Origin: Gammaproteobacteria bacterium
GTDB lineage: Bacteria > Pseudomonadota > Gammaproteobacteria > Arenicellales > Poriferihabitantaceae
Direction: 5' to 3'
DNA: 64,000 bases
Assembly (NCBI GenBank): GCA_030432755.1
Contig: JAUILZ010000009.1
Coordinates: 62,001-126,000 of the forward strand
The notes beneath the pieces were generated by a model. The model had not been told where the DNA came from. It ran no database searches and was given only the letters and a program-made list of their open reading frames with translations. The translations under genes and the position numbers were made by a program. Below, one piece after another: positions 51,824-61,849 of the stretch; position 1 is the first letter of the stretch; each line of letters opens with the position of its first letter.

Positions 51824-52396
51824 TTAGCCCTGCCGAACCTCGACGCCGAACTGGAGCGCTGATTCCAGCATTACCTCCCAGCAGGACAGGGCGAAGCCGC
51901 GCGGCAGGAACAGGTGATAGCCGTCGTCTGCATGCCAGAGGGTCACGCCGACATGGTGGAACGAGGATGACGCCACGGAACCCGGGGGGAACGAACCGGT
52001 GCGCAGGTCGAGGGACAGGAAGCGGTTGAGCAATGCCGCGGCGTCCCGGCCCGCCACGCGCACCCGGGTGCGGGAATGGGAAAGGTCGAGCGTGCTGCCC
52101 TTTTCCGCTGGTAGCTCCGGCGCCTGCGCGCCAAGCAGCCACCACTTGAGCGGCTCGACCCGGAGCAGAGACACCGCGCCAACGGTCGCCGCCTTGCCGG
52201 GACCGGGCAGTGAAACCGCGTCGGTGATTGCGAGCAACCGCGCGCCGACCGCGCGCAGGGTATCGGGCCACCCGGCGACCTGGACCAACGACAGGTCGGG
52301 AAGTGGCTGCAGGATAACCCCCGGGCCATCGTCCGGGACCAGGCCAAAAGTCCCCGTGGTGACATGACCATCCAGCGCTGAAATGCGATCAGCCAT
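51824..52396 (-). CDS. soxG: Sarcosine oxidase gamma subunit
   Basis: 190 residues from ATG 52394-52396 (MADRISALDG). It follows soxA with an 8-base overlap (ATGGCTGA) and completes the soxB-soxD-soxA-soxG set. The sequence has the SoxG pattern (DLRTGSFPPGSVASSSFHHV, then VTLWHADDGYHLFLPRGFA). The subunit contacts the alpha subunit and is structurally related to the aminomethyltransferase domain. No cofactor site of its own is expected. Confidence 0.87.
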   Translation of the reverse strand: MADRISALDGHVTTGTFGLVPDDGPGVILQPLPDLSLVQVAGWPDTLRAVGARLLAITDAVSLPGPGKAATVGAVSLLRVEPLKWWLLGAQAPELPAEKGSTLDLSHSRTRVRVAGRDAAALLNRFLSLDLRTGSFPPGSVASSSFHHVGVTLWHADDGYHLFLPRGFALSCWEVMLESALQFGVEVRQG

Positions 52397-55300
52397 GCAT
52401 TTTCTCCCCATCGGGGTCGTACATATGCGGCGATACGATTTCCACCTCGACGTTGCCGCGGCGTACCGGGTCGGCGGCGATGGCCGTCTTGCCGTCCCAG
52501 GCCTCGTGCCCGCCGCTGATGAAGCCGATGCCGATCCAGTGGCCGTTCGACGGCGAATGGGTCACGCCCGTGATCCAGCCTTCTCCCAGACCGGACACCG
52601 CGTCCGGGTGGCAGAGGATGGAACCGGCGTTGAACTTCTGGCTGCGGTCCCTGGGTAAAATCCCCACCAGGCGCGGCCGGTCCTCGCGTAGCAGTTCGGG
52701 GCGCTTGCGCAGCGCGCTGCCAATGTATGACTTGTTTTCCGAGCCCATGCGGCCGAGCCCGGCATCCTCGAGGGTCACACGGCCATCCAGTTCCGCGCCG
52801 GTGACATGGCCCTTCTCGATACGCATCGCGCCGAGAGCCTCGAGGCCGTAGAGGCAGCCGTCGTGTTCGGCAGCTGCCGCCCATAACAGGTCCATCATCG
52901 CCGGACCGTAGTCGGACGGCACGTAAGCCTCGTAGGCGAGTTCGCCGGAAAAACTGATACGCGCGATGCGGCACGGAATGCCGCCTTTGAGTTCGGTTTC
53001 GATCACGCCCATGAAGGGGAAACGATCGTTGTCCAGGATCGCGCCGTCGGCGACGCAGGCTGCCAGGACCTCCCGCGACTTCGGCCCGGCCACCGCGCAT
53101 CCGGACCATTGCTCGGAGACCGAGGTCACGTGCACGCGGAGGTCCGGCCAGCGGGTCTGCAGCAGTTCCTCGAGCCAGGCCATCACTTTCGCCGCGTGGG
53201 CGGTGGTGGTGGTCATGAAGTACTCGGTTTCCCCGAGCCTCCAGGTGGTGCCATCATCCATGACGATGCCGTCGTCGCGCAGCATGATGCCGTAACGCGC
53301 CTTGCCGATGGGCAATTTGGCGAAGGGATTGGTATAGACGCGGTTGAGGAATTCCGTGGCGTCAGGGCCCTGCACCGCGATCTTGCCAAGGGACGTGACA
53401 TCGCAGAGCCCCACCGCGCGCCGCGTGGTTTCGGTTTCGCGAACGTAGGCCTCTGAAATGGTTTCTCCATCACGGGCGAAGTACCAGGGCCGGTGCCACA
53501 AGCCTGCCATGGTCATGGTGGCGCCGTGGGCGAGGTTCCAGTCGTGCAGCGGGGTACGTCGAAGCGGGCGGAAATGGGTATCCACGCTCCTTCCACGAAG
53601 CGCGCCGATGGATACCGGGGTATAGGGCGGGCGGAAGGTGGTGGTGCCGACCTCGGGAATGTCGCGCCCAAGCGCCTCCGCCATGAGCGCGAGGCCGATC
53701 ACATTACCCACCTTGCCACCGTCGGTGGCCATGCCAAGGGTGGTATATCGCTTCAGGTGTTCCACCGAGACAAACCCTTCCCGGTGCGCCAGGCGCACAT
53801 CATCGCTGGTCACGTCATGCTGCGGATCCACCAGGGATTTCAGCTTCCAACCGTCGATGCGCACCTCGTAGAGCGGCCGGATCGGAGACTCCCAGCCACC
53901 TGGCGCGGGGGCGTCCACGATCGTGACCTCGCGTCCCAGGGCCCTCGCGGCGGCGCGTCCCGCCGACAGACCCGACTGCGCGCAGTCGTTCACGGTCCAG
54001 CAACCCGCCGCGGCGCCCGCCATGCGGATGCCTTCGTGGGGTTCGGGCACGAGGAAACACGCAATGTCGGCATTCCAGGTCGGGCGAACGCCACGGTGCG
54101 ACATGAGATTGACCACCGGGGACCAGCCACCGGAAACCAGTACCAGGTCGCAGTCCTGGCGCGAACCTGCCTTCCATGCCCCGCCGGACCGGGTCCCGCC
54201 GGACCGGGTCCCTCCGGACCGGATAGCGACATTCACTGAGCGGATGCCGTTCGCGCCGTTGGCCTTCATCACGGTGCAGTTGTTACGCAGGTTCACGTCC
54301 GCGTCCGCCGCGAGTTCGGACAACCGTCCGGGGATTCGCGCACGCGCATCCAGCACGCTGACCTCGGCGCCCGCGCCCGCGAGATCGAGTGCAACGTTGT
54401 AGGCCGAATCGTTATTGGTGGCGACCACGACCTGCTCGCCGGCGAGCACGCCGTAGCGGTTGAGATAGAGGCCCGCGCTGTCCGCGGTCATCACCCCGGG
54501 ACGGTCGTTGTTGCCGAACGCGATGCCGCGTTCGATGGCGCCGGTGGCGAGAATGGTCTGGCGCGCCCGAAGGACATGAAACCGTTGCCGCGGCAGATCC
54601 CGATGGGGATCCTTGAGGTGATCGGTAACCCGTTCCAGCAGGCCGGCGACGCCATTGTCGTAGAGTCCGAACGCGGTAGTACGGAGCATCAGGCGCACGC
54701 CCGCGGTCTGGAGATCCTGCACCATGCCCTGGCGGCGGCGCTCGGCCTCCGCGCCATACTGGCCTAGGAGATCGCCGCCCGGCTCCCAGTCCTGCTCCAC
54801 CAGCACCACCTCGAGCCCGGCCTCTGCCGCCGCCAGCGCCGCAGACATGCCGGCAATACCCGAGCCCACCACCAGCACGTCGCAGAACCCGTGGACGTGA
54901 TCGTAGTGATCCGGGTCGGGCTCGCGGGAGGCATTGCCCATGCCCGCCGCGCGGCGGATGAACTTTTCATACCACATCCACATCCCGGTGCCGCGGCCCC
55001 ATTCGAAGGGCGGGATGCCCATGAAGGTCTTGTAGTAGAAACCGGCGGAGAAGAAGCGACTGAACAGGCCGTTGATGGCGCCGAGATCCTGGCGCACGCT
55101 CGGCCAGGCGTTCTGTCCACTGGCCTCCATGCCGTCATGCAGTTCCTGCATCGTCGCCTTCGTGTTGACGACGCGGCGATCACCCTTGCCCACGGTGACG
55201 ATGGCGCCAGACTCCTCCACGCCGGCGGACATGATGCCGCGAGGACGGTGATACTTGAAGCTGCGACCAAGCACCCACTGGTTGTTGGCGAGCAGCGCGG

Positions 55301-55409
55301 AGGCGAGGCTGTCGCCGGGATGACCCGACAGCACCCGGTCGTCCCAGCGGAAACGCAGGGATTTCTCGCGATCGATGCGTCCTCCCTGGATCAGGCGGCG
55401 CGCGCTCAT
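52389..55409 (-). CDS. soxA: Sarcosine oxidase alpha subunit
   Basis: 1006 residues, start at ATG 55407-55409 (MSARRLIQGG), overlapping soxD by four bases. Domains in order: N-terminal SoxA domain (RSFKYHRPRGIMSAGVEES), NAD/FAD-type Rossmann domain (CDVLVVGSGIAGMSAALAA), second Rossmann part (LYLNRYGVLAGEQVVVATNN), and C-terminal GcvT/aminomethyltransferase domains (LCDVTSLGKIAVQGPDATEF, GLEALGAMRIEKGHVTGAEL). The complex oxidises sarcosine to glycine and H2O2 with tetrahydrofolate taking the methyl group. Three copies of a 15-bp repeat (54181-54225) insert RSGGT units at about residue 395. Confidence 0.93.
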   Translation of the reverse strand: MSARRLIQGGRIDREKSLRFRWDDRVLSGHPGDSLASALLANNQWVLGRSFKYHRPRGIMSAGVEESGAIVTVGKGDRRVVNTKATMQELHDGMEASGQNAWPSVRQDLGAINGLFSRFFSAGFYYKTFMGIPPFEWGRGTGMWMWYEKFIRRAAGMGNASREPDPDHYDHVHGFCDVLVVGSGIAGMSAALAAAEAGLEVVLVEQDWEPGGDLLGQYGAEAERRRQGMVQDLQTAGVRLMLRTTAFGLYDNGVAGLLERVTDHLKDPHRDLPRQRFHVLRARQTILATGAIERGIAFGNNDRPGVMTADSAGLYLNRYGVLAGEQVVVATNNDSAYNVALDLAGAGAEVSVLDARARIPGRLSELAADADVNLRNNCTVMKANGANGIRSVNVAIRSGGTRSGGTRSGGAWKAGSRQDCDLVLVSGGWSPVVNLMSHRGVRPTWNADIACFLVPEPHEGIRMAGAAAGCWTVNDCAQSGLSAGRAAARALGREVTIVDAPAPGGWESPIRPLYEVRIDGWKLKSLVDPQHDVTSDDVRLAHREGFVSVEHLKRYTTLGMATDGGKVGNVIGLALMAEALGRDIPEVGTTTFRPPYTPVSIGALRGRSVDTHFRPLRRTPLHDWNLAHGATMTMAGLWHRPWYFARDGETISEAYVRETETTRRAVGLCDVTSLGKIAVQGPDATEFLNRVYTNPFAKLPIGKARYGIMLRDDGIVMDDGTTWRLGETEYFMTTTTAHAAKVMAWLEELLQTRWPDLRVHVTSVSEQWSGCAVAGPKSREVLAACVADGAILDNDRFPFMGVIETELKGGIPCRIARISFSGELAYEAYVPSDYGPAMMDLLWAAAAEHDGCLYGLEALGAMRIEKGHVTGAELDGRVTLEDAGLGRMGSENKSYIGSALRKRPELLREDRPRLVGILPRDRSQKFNAGSILCHPDAVSGLGEGWITGVTHSPSNGHWIGIGFISGGHEAWDGKTAIAADPVRRGNVEVEIVSPHMYDPDGEKMHG
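54181..54225 (-). repeat. 15-bp tandem repeat, three units, within soxA
   Basis: Units 54181-54195, 54196-54210 and 54211-54225 read CCGCCGGACCGGGTC, the same again, and CCTCCGGACCGGATA. They encode RSGGT-type units in frame, so the protein carries a short, probably flexible insertion. Confidence 0.9.
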
Positions 55410-55702
55410 GCCTCTTCCTCCACGTTGATCCCGAGCGCACGCGCGATGCCCGGATGGGCGGGCCGTACCGAGCGGATCTCGTGGGTCATCGTGTCGCGCT
55501 CGACGATCAGCCAGAGGCGGCAACCGCTGACATGGTGCCAGGTTTCCGCCTGCATGCCGCGAATGTTCTCGCGCAGGAACACCGCCTCCGCCCAGTCCTC
55601 CGCGGGTGCGTCGAGCGGCGGATAGACCACGGAGGCATCACCGCCATAGGTGAATTCGCTGTGGTCGCGTTCGCCGCAGAACGGGCACGCAATGCGGATC
55701 AT
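55406..55702 (-). CDS. soxD: Sarcosine oxidase delta subunit
   Basis: 98 residues. It has the zinc-binding pattern of SoxD: CPFCGERD near the N-terminus and TWHHVSGCRLW with His and Cys further on. It sits between soxB (12 bases away) and soxA (ATGA overlap) in the normal order. The delta subunit is a small structural part of the heterotetramer. Confidence 0.92.
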   Translation of the reverse strand: MIRIACPFCGERDHSEFTYGGDASVVYPPLDAPAEDWAEAVFLRENIRGMQAETWHHVSGCRLWLIVERDTMTHEIRSVRPAHPGIARALGINVEEEA

Positions 55703-55714
55703 GCTCTCGCCTCC

Positions 55715-56980
55715 TCAGCCATGGAGCTTGGGATCGGGGCCGGCGCCCCGTTCGTCGATGTTGAGCCCGCGGTTGAAGCGACCGAGATCGAAGGGCTCGA
55801 TCACCGGGTCCGGGCGGCGATTCGCGATCAGGTCGGCGAAGTACCAGCCGGATGCCGGACTCGCCTTGAAACCGCCGTAGTTCCAGCCGGCATTGAGGTA
55901 CAGGTTGTCGAGCGGCGTGCGACAGATGAAAGGCGAGCCATCCATGGACATGTCCATCACCCCGGCCCAGTGGCGGAGGAGCCGGACCCGGCCGAGGCAG
56001 GGCAGGATCGAGGTCGCGCATTCCGCCACGTCCTGGACGATGGGCAGGTTGCCGCGCTGGGCATAGGACTTGTACCAGTCGAGGTCGCCACCAAAGACCA
56101 TGCCGCCCTTGTCGGACTGCGAGATGTAGAAATGCGTGCCGCCGACGCCAAACACCACCACGTGATCGAGCAGCGGCTTGAGCGGCTCGGAGACGAACGC
56201 CTGCAGCTTGTGGGTCTCGATGGGCAGCCTGCCGAGGCCCGCCATCTGCCACAAACGCGAGGTATTGCCTGCCACCGCGAGGCCGACACTGGCGGCGCCG
56301 ATCTCGCCGCGGCTGGTGACCACGCCGCTTACCCGGCTGCCTTCGCGTCGGATGCCGGTGACCTCGCAGTTTTGCAGTATGTCGACACCGAGGCTGTCCG
56401 CGGCGCGGGCATAACCCCAGGCCACGGCATCGTGACGCGCTGTGCCCGCGCGCCGCTGCACCGCCGCGCCGATGATGGGGAAGCGCGCGTTGTCGTAGTT
56501 GAGATGGGGAATCTCGCGCCTGAGGGTCTCGAGATCCCACAGTTCGCCGTCGCTCCCGGTGAGACGCATGGTGTTGTAGCGCCGCGCGGCGGCGTCCCGT
56601 GCCGCGGGGCTGTGCAGCAGCGAGACATGGGCGCGCTGGCTGAACATCACGTTGTAGTTCAGGCTATGGCTCAGGTTCTCCCAGAGCTTGAGCGAATGCT
56701 CGTAGAAGAAGCGGTTGCCCGGCATCATGTAGTTCGAGCGCACGATGGTGGTATTGCGGCCGCCGTTGCCACCGCCGAGCCAGCCCTTCTCCACCACCGC
56801 GATGCTGCGCACGCCGTGGTTCTTCGCCAGGTAGTACGCCGTCGCCAGGCCATGCAGGCCGGCGCCGACGATGACCACGTCGTAGCGCGGCTTCGGCTCC
56901 GGGTCCCGCCAGGCGCGTTCCCAGCCCCGGTTTCCGGTGAGGCCGTTCTTGAAAACACTCCAGGCTGAGTATCGTGACAT
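55715..56980 (-). CDS. soxB: Sarcosine oxidase beta subunit
   Basis: 421 residues from ATG 56978-56980 (MSRYSAWSVFKN); the frame stays open 30 codons upstream but without a homologous start. The FAD motif is YDVVIVGAGLHGLATAYYLA, and His183 in GTARHDAVAWG is the residue expected to hold FMN covalently. It carries the sarcosine-oxidising active site. First gene of soxBDAG. The usual glyA or purU neighbours are absent here. No clear ribosome site precedes the ATG. Confidence 0.93.
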   Translation of the reverse strand: MSRYSAWSVFKNGLTGNRGWERAWRDPEPKPRYDVVIVGAGLHGLATAYYLAKNHGVRSIAVVEKGWLGGGNGGRNTTIVRSNYMMPGNRFFYEHSLKLWENLSHSLNYNVMFSQRAHVSLLHSPAARDAAARRYNTMRLTGSDGELWDLETLRREIPHLNYDNARFPIIGAAVQRRAGTARHDAVAWGYARAADSLGVDILQNCEVTGIRREGSRVSGVVTSRGEIGAASVGLAVAGNTSRLWQMAGLGRLPIETHKLQAFVSEPLKPLLDHVVVFGVGGTHFYISQSDKGGMVFGGDLDWYKSYAQRGNLPIVQDVAECATSILPCLGRVRLLRHWAGVMDMSMDGSPFICRTPLDNLYLNAGWNYGGFKASPASGWYFADLIANRRPDPVIEPFDLGRFNRGLNIDERGAGPDPKLHG

Positions 56981-57190
56981 GGACTGGTTAGGGGCTGGGA
57001 CCGGACGAGAGCCGAACTTTGGAATGGGGCGCAGTTTATCCCATGGACCCCGGGCCTCGTAACGGCCCACCGCCGCTATATTGGCGGAAAACGCCGCCCA
57101 CGAGGTCTCGTCCGCTTCCCGGGCAGGTCGGGCACGGCGTGATAGAATGGCGCTGCCCGCGACGCAGGGCAGGACTCAACGGAGGCCGGG

Positions 57191-59176
57191 GTGGACGATC
57201 ACCAGCATTACGAGCGGCTGGAACGGCGGCTCAACATAATCACCTATTTCTCGCAGTCGATTTTTCGCCGCAACACGGTGGAGGACGTTCTGTGGGACAT
57301 CGTCTCCAACTGCATCAACAAGCTGGACTTCGAGGACTGCGTCATCTACCTGCTGGATGAGAAGCGCAATCTTCTCGTACAAAAGGCCGCATACGGCGAG
57401 AAGAAACTCGACGAGGACCAGATCAAGGACCCCATCGAGATCCCCCTCGGAAAGGGCATCGTTGGCAGCGTGGCGGCGAGCCACAAACCGGAACTCGTCA
57501 CCGACACCCGCCTCGACCCACGCTACATCATCGACGACCAGGCGCGCCGCTCCGAACTCGCGGTGCCGATCTTCGCCGAGGGCAAGCTGATCGGGGTCAT
57601 CGACAGCGAACATTCCAAGCCCGGCTTCTACGACGATTTCCACCTGCGGACCCTGCAGGACCTGGCGGCGATCTCGGGCACCAAGATCTCCAAGACGCTG
57701 CACCAGGAGGAACGCGAGGACATCGCCCACTTCGCGCTCGAGAATCCGAACCCGGTGTTTCGCGTGTCCGCGGAGTTCGACGTCTCGCTCGCCAATCCCC
57801 CCGGCCGGAAGATCCTGCACGCCCTCGAGGAGGAGACATTCCAGTTCCGTTACCAGAATCTTTACCGCTTCGTCTCCGAGGCGCTGGTGTCCGGCGAGGA
57901 CAGCATCATCACCCTCGCGGTGGGTGGCACGATCTATTCAGTGGACATCATTCCGTTCCCCGACCGCGACTACGCGAACCTCTATTTCATCGACGTCACC
58001 GACTACTTTCGCGCGAAGGAGGCGGCGGAAAAGGCGGACCAGGCGAAGACCGAGTTCATGAGCATGATGTCGCACGAGATTCGCACTCCGCTCAACGGCA
58101 TCCTCAACCTGAGCCGCCTGCTCAAGGACTCGGTTTCCGGTGACAAGCCGCGGGAACTGCTGGAAACCATGGAGTATTCCGGCGAGAACCTGCTCAAGAT
58201 CATCAACGATATCCTCGAATTCGAAAAGCTGGGCGCCGGCAAGGTGTTTTTCGAGCACACCGTCTTTTCCATCCGCACCCAGCTGGCGCGGCTGCAGCAG
58301 ATGTTGCTGCCCGCCGCCGGCGAGAAATTCAACACCCTCGAATACCATGTCGACGACGCGGTGCCCGACCTGCTGACCGGGGACGCCACGCGCCTGTCCC
58401 AGGTGCTCGGCAATCTCACCCTGAACGCGCTCAAGTTCACTCACCAGGGCACCGTCAGGATCCAGGTGGCCGTGCAGCATCCGCTCGAGGCCGGCGTGAT
58501 GCTGATCATCCGCGTGGTGGATGACGGCGTCGGTATCCCCTACGACAAGCAGGCCACCATATTCGACCGCTTCGAGCAGGTGCATCCAGAGCAAAGCAGC
58601 CTGTTTTTCGGCGTCGGCCTGGGACTCGGGATCTCCAAGCGACTGGTGGAGCAACAGGGTGGCACCATCGCCGTCAACAGCCATCCCGGCAAGGGCACTA
58701 CCTTTACCATCACCCTGCCCTTCGAGATTGGCAGTGAACATGCGCGTCTGCCCGAGGAACCCGATGGCGAGGAAGTCGACCTGTCGAATTTCCGCATCCT
58801 GGTGGTGGACGACAGCCCGATAAACGTCCTCGTGGCGCGCGAATTCCTCGAGCGCTGGGACGTCGAGGTCATCACCGCGAGCGATGGCCACCAGGCGCTC
58901 GACCTGGTACGCCATGAGCAACCAGACCTGATCCTCATGGACCTGCAGATGCCCGGCTGGACGGGCTATACCACCGCGCGCAAGATCCGCGAACTGGGCC
59001 CGCCCCACGGGGTGGTTCCCATCGTCGCGATGAGCGCGGACGTACTCTCCGCTTCGCCGGAGGAGATATTGGGGGCCGGAATGGACGATCACCTCGTCAA
59101 GCCATTCCATCCCAACGACCTGCGCAGCACCATCGCCAACCTGCTACGCCAGCCCGAGCAACGCGCCACCGGCTGA
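57191..59176 (+). CDS. Soluble hybrid histidine kinase with GAF, HisKA, HATPase and receiver domains
   Basis: 661 residues, GTG start with GGAGG just before it. No transmembrane segment. Domains: GAF about 25-165, a PAS-like segment 180-270, HisKA with His295 in [13 protein letters not shown], HATPase_c 380-515 with the N box [13 protein letters not shown] and G boxes DDGVGIP and GVGLGLGIS, then a receiver 535-655 with phosphoacceptor Asp584 ([10 protein letters not shown]) and Asp540/541. The kinase domain passes phosphate to its own receiver. A separate Hpt protein gene is at 61927-62250. The GAF domain could bind a small ligand. No response regulator with a DNA-binding domain lies in the window. 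Confidence 0.93.
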   Translation: MDDHQHYERLERRLNIITYFSQSIFRRNTVEDVLWDIVSNCINKLDFEDCVIYLLDEKRNLLVQKAAYGEKKLDEDQIKDPIEIPLGKGIVGSVAASHKPELVTDTRLDPRYIIDDQARRSELAVPIFAEGKLIGVIDSEHSKPGFYDDFHLRTLQDLAAISGTKISKTLHQEEREDIAHFALENPNPVFRVSAEFDVSLANPPGRKILHALEEETFQFRYQNLYRFVSEALVSGEDSIITLAVGGTIYSVDIIPFPDRDYANLYFIDVTDYFRAKEAAEKADQAKTEFMSMMSHEIRTPLNGILNLSRLLKDSVSGDKPRELLETMEYSGENLLKIINDILEFEKLGAGKVFFEHTVFSIRTQLARLQQMLLPAAGEKFNTLEYHVDDAVPDLLTGDATRLSQVLGNLTLNALKFTHQGTVRIQVAVQHPLEAGVMLIIRVVDDGVGIPYDKQATIFDRFEQVHPEQSSLFFGVGLGLGISKRLVEQQGGTIAVNSHPGKGTTFTITLPFEIGSEHARLPEEPDGEEVDLSNFRILVVDDSPINVLVAREFLERWDVEVITASDGHQALDLVRHEQPDLILMDLQMPGWTGYTTARKIRELGPPHGVVPIVAMSADVLSASPEEILGAGMDDHLVKPFHPNDLRSTIANLLRQPEQRATG

Positions 59177-59445
59177 TCCTCCGGCCTGCCCCTCGCGGCT
59201 CCAGCTGCAATGGGTTCCGGCGGGCGTATCCGGACAGCGACAGGGCAGTGGACGCCCGGTATTTTTTCCACGACAGGCGTTCATTTTTCCGGGATTTAAG
59301 TGTAGGATCGGGTTAAGGTCGCCCGTTTTGCCGAAAATCGGCGCGCGGAGAAAGCAAGCCTGTACGTGTTTTGCAATCGACCCTGGCCGCCAGGTAGGGG
59401 CAGAACCGTGAGTCGTAAGCTGGCAGAGTCCGGCTGCAACCCAAA

Positions 59446-60579
59446 TTGATTGACGTGCCTGATTCCACAATAACCACCAAGATCAGCGCGGTGCCAGACG
59501 AGTCCAGGAACGGCGTCGTTTTGCCGTTTCCCCATCGTCGCCGCGTGCCGGATTCGTTACCCGTGGTCGATATCGACGGGCTCGATGATCCGAACCCCCG
59601 CGTGCAGCGCAGCGCCGCCGGCCGCATCGGGGAGATCGCCATGGAGAACGGCTTTCTCTATATCCGCAGCCACGGCGTGTCGGATCGCCTGCTGGACGCG
59701 GTGTACGAGCAGGCGCGCTGCTTCTTCGAGCGGGACCAGGCCTTCAAGAACCGCTACTACATCGGAAATTCGCGCAATCATCGCGGCTACGTCCCGACCA
59801 CCGAGAAGGGCGACTACTCCGACGAAAAGGGCCCTCGACGCTACGAGGCATTCGACATGGGCGTGGATTTGCCGGACAACGATCCCGATTTCCTCGCCGG
59901 CAATCCCCTGCTGGGGCCCAATGCCTGGCCGGACATCCCCGGGTTCCGCTATATCCTGGGACGCTATTTCCGCTCCCTGCAGCGCATCGGCATGACCATG
60001 TGCCGGGGTTTCGAGATGGCGCTGGAGCTGCCCGAAGGCACCTTCCGCCGCGAGATGACGCGACCGGTCTCCCAGCTTCGCCTGCTGCACTACCTCGCCA
60101 ATGAACGCCCCGACTGCCCGCAGGACGTCAACATGGGCGCGCATACCGATTACGAATGCTTCACCATCCTGCATGCCAGGAGCCCGGCACTGCAGATCCT
60201 CGACCTCAATTCAAACTGGGTCGACGCGCCGCCCATCGACAACACGTTCTATTTCAATATCGGCGACATGCTCGAGGCCTGGAGCGGCGGCCTGCTGGTG
60301 TCGACGGCGCATCGGGTCGCCAACCGAGGCGACGAACGCTATTCGCTGCCGTATTTCCAGGCAACGAATTTCGATACCGTGGTGAGTCCGGTGTATTGCC
60401 CGAAGTTCGCGGATCGGCAGCGCGAGTACCCGCCCGTGATGGCGGGGCAGCACCTGTTGACGCAGCTGCTGCGGGACTTCCCCTACCTGCGGCGGCGTTA
60501 CGAAGCAGGCGTACTGCGGATGCCCTCGCTGCGCCCCGGACCAAACCCCTTCGAGAATCGCATCAACCAGGTGGTATAG
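59446..60579 (+). CDS. Isopenicillin-N-synthase-type 2-oxoglutarate/Fe(II) oxygenase
   Basis: About 377 residues if started at TTG 59446; a GTG at 59455 is possible. The family iron site is visible: HTDYECFTIL (H-x-D) and STAHRVANRG (distal His), with the Arg of RYSLPYFQATNF for oxoglutarate. The IRSHGVSDRLLDAVYEQARC opening is typical of the DIOX_N region. Bacterial members of this group hydroxylate or desaturate small substrates; the substrate is unknown. It stands alone between the histidine kinase and the LysE gene. Confidence 0.85.
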   Translation: MIDVPDSTITTKISAVPDESRNGVVLPFPHRRRVPDSLPVVDIDGLDDPNPRVQRSAAGRIGEIAMENGFLYIRSHGVSDRLLDAVYEQARCFFERDQAFKNRYYIGNSRNHRGYVPTTEKGDYSDEKGPRRYEAFDMGVDLPDNDPDFLAGNPLLGPNAWPDIPGFRYILGRYFRSLQRIGMTMCRGFEMALELPEGTFRREMTRPVSQLRLLHYLANERPDCPQDVNMGAHTDYECFTILHARSPALQILDLNSNWVDAPPIDNTFYFNIGDMLEAWSGGLLVSTAHRVANRGDERYSLPYFQATNFDTVVSPVYCPKFADRQREYPPVMAGQHLLTQLLRDFPYLRRRYEAGVLRMPSLRPGPNPFENRINQVV

Positions 60580-60600
60580 CGCGGCAAGGTCACCCCCTCC

Positions 60601-60619
60601 GGTCTGTCGGGGGCAGACC
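60601..60619 (+). terminator. Small hairpin after the oxygenase gene
   Basis: GGTCTG and CAGACC form a 6-bp stem with a 7-base loop 21 bases after the stop codon. No T-run follows, so this is only a possible 3' end signal. Confidence 0.3.
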
Positions 60620-60819
60620 TCCGGCGGATGGCGTATGGACCGCAGGTCAGGAACCTAACGGCAAGGAGCCAGTGAAAGTATCGGAGTAAATCAACCAGAC
60701 GGCCACGTGAGCCGCGAAACCGGAACATGGGTGCCGGAACGAACCGCCCCCGACAACTATCCGCAGCCAGGGACCTGCGCGCAACCAGAATACGAACAAG
60801 CCGGAAGTAACAAGGGCGA

Positions 60820-61461
60820 ATGCCGGATCTACAGACCATCATCGCGGTGACACTGGCCGGACTGGCGTTGAGCGCCTCTCCCGGTCCGTCCATGCTCTAC
60901 GTGCTGTCACGCAGCGTGGGACAGAGCCGCGCCGCCGGGCTGGCCTCCGCGGTCGGGCTCGCCATCGGCGGCATTCTCCTTGCCATCGCCTCCGCGCTGG
61001 GACTCGCGGCCGTGTTCCAGGTATCACCGCGCGCGTTCACCCTGCTGCAGGTATGTGGCGGCATCTACCTGGCCTATCTCGGCATCGGCATGATCCGGGA
61101 GGCCGGCCAGGACGACATGCGCGTGCGCAAGGTACGCGACAACAGCTTCTCGCGTATCCTCGGTCAGGGCGTACTGGTAGAGCTGCTCAATCCCAAGACC
61201 GCGATCTTTTTCCTCGCCTTCCTGCCCCAGTTCGTGGATTTCAACCGCAGCGACGTCACCACGCAGATGCTGGTACTCGGCATGCTGGTACCGCTCACCG
61301 CCATTCCCTCGGACATCATCGTCTCCCTCGCCGGCGGTACGCTCGCGGAAAAACTGGCGCGCCGTCCGCGCGCGAGTATCGTGCTTGCCTGGATCGGCGG
61401 GCTGATCCTGATCGGGTTGGCCGTCAGGATATTCCTAATAAGCAATCCCTGCTGCGCCTAG
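60820..61461 (+). CDS. LysE family translocator
   Basis: 213 residues with six hydrophobic helices and the family N-terminal motif LSASPGPSMLYVLSRSVGQS. It should be an inner-membrane exporter of amino acids or similar solutes. It has no coupled neighbour; a nested inverted repeat begins at the stop codon. Confidence 0.88.
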   Translation: MPDLQTIIAVTLAGLALSASPGPSMLYVLSRSVGQSRAAGLASAVGLAIGGILLAIASALGLAAVFQVSPRAFTLLQVCGGIYLAYLGIGMIREAGQDDMRVRKVRDNSFSRILGQGVLVELLNPKTAIFFLAFLPQFVDFNRSDVTTQMLVLGMLVPLTAIPSDIIVSLAGGTLAEKLARRPRASIVLAWIGGLILIGLAVRIFLISNPCCA

Positions 61462-61604
61462 AACCGATTCTCAAAATGACCTGCGCTTGGTGATACTTCG
61501 TTGAATCCAGACCCAAAATGCTCATGTACTCCGTGTACACTGCGCTTTTGAGTCTGGATTCGCCTCGTCTCACCGGTGCTCGGTCGATTTTGAGAACGGT
61601 TGCA
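61461..61604. repeat. Nested imperfect palindrome, about 145 bases
   Basis: Outer arms: 61461-61477 (GAACCGATTCTCAAAAT) and 61587-61601 (ATTTTGAGAACGGTT). Inner arms: 61503-61518 (GAATCCAGACCCAAAA) and 61546-61561. Centre: TGTAC/GTACA. Each pairs with one or two mismatches, so the whole can fold into a long branched hairpin directly after the lysE-type stop. It resembles a REP/MITE-like mobile palindrome or a strong 3' structure. Confidence 0.6.
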
Positions 61605-61730
61605 GACGATGGCAGCACGCCTCGACCTGGCAAGTTGCCCATTTCCCGAAACGCCAGCGAAGGCTGGCGTCCATGCCATACTATTGCTCCCGAATTCGCC
61701 TTGTCTCAGCTGCGCTCGGTCGATTTTAAA
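61558..61730. repeat. 34-base direct repeat, two copies
   Basis: The copies 61558-61591 and 61697-61730 both start ATTCGCCT and end GCTCGGTCGATTTT, with a few differences in the middle. The first copy is part of the right arm of the palindrome, so part of that element has been duplicated. Confidence 0.65.
61651..61670. repeat. Short hairpin repeat, copy A
   Basis: ACGCCAGC and GCTGGCGT form an 8-bp stem with a GAAG loop. Its left half, CGAAACGCCAGCGAAG (61648-61663), occurs again at 61829-61844. Confidence 0.65.
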
Positions 61731-61849
61731 GCCGGTTACCGGTGGCTACTTTTTCTTGGAAGTGGCTACCAACCAACAATGTTGAGGAGTACCCCGCGCG
61801 ACTTATCTCCCTTCAGGATTCCACCGCTCGAAACGCCAGCGAAGGTTTA

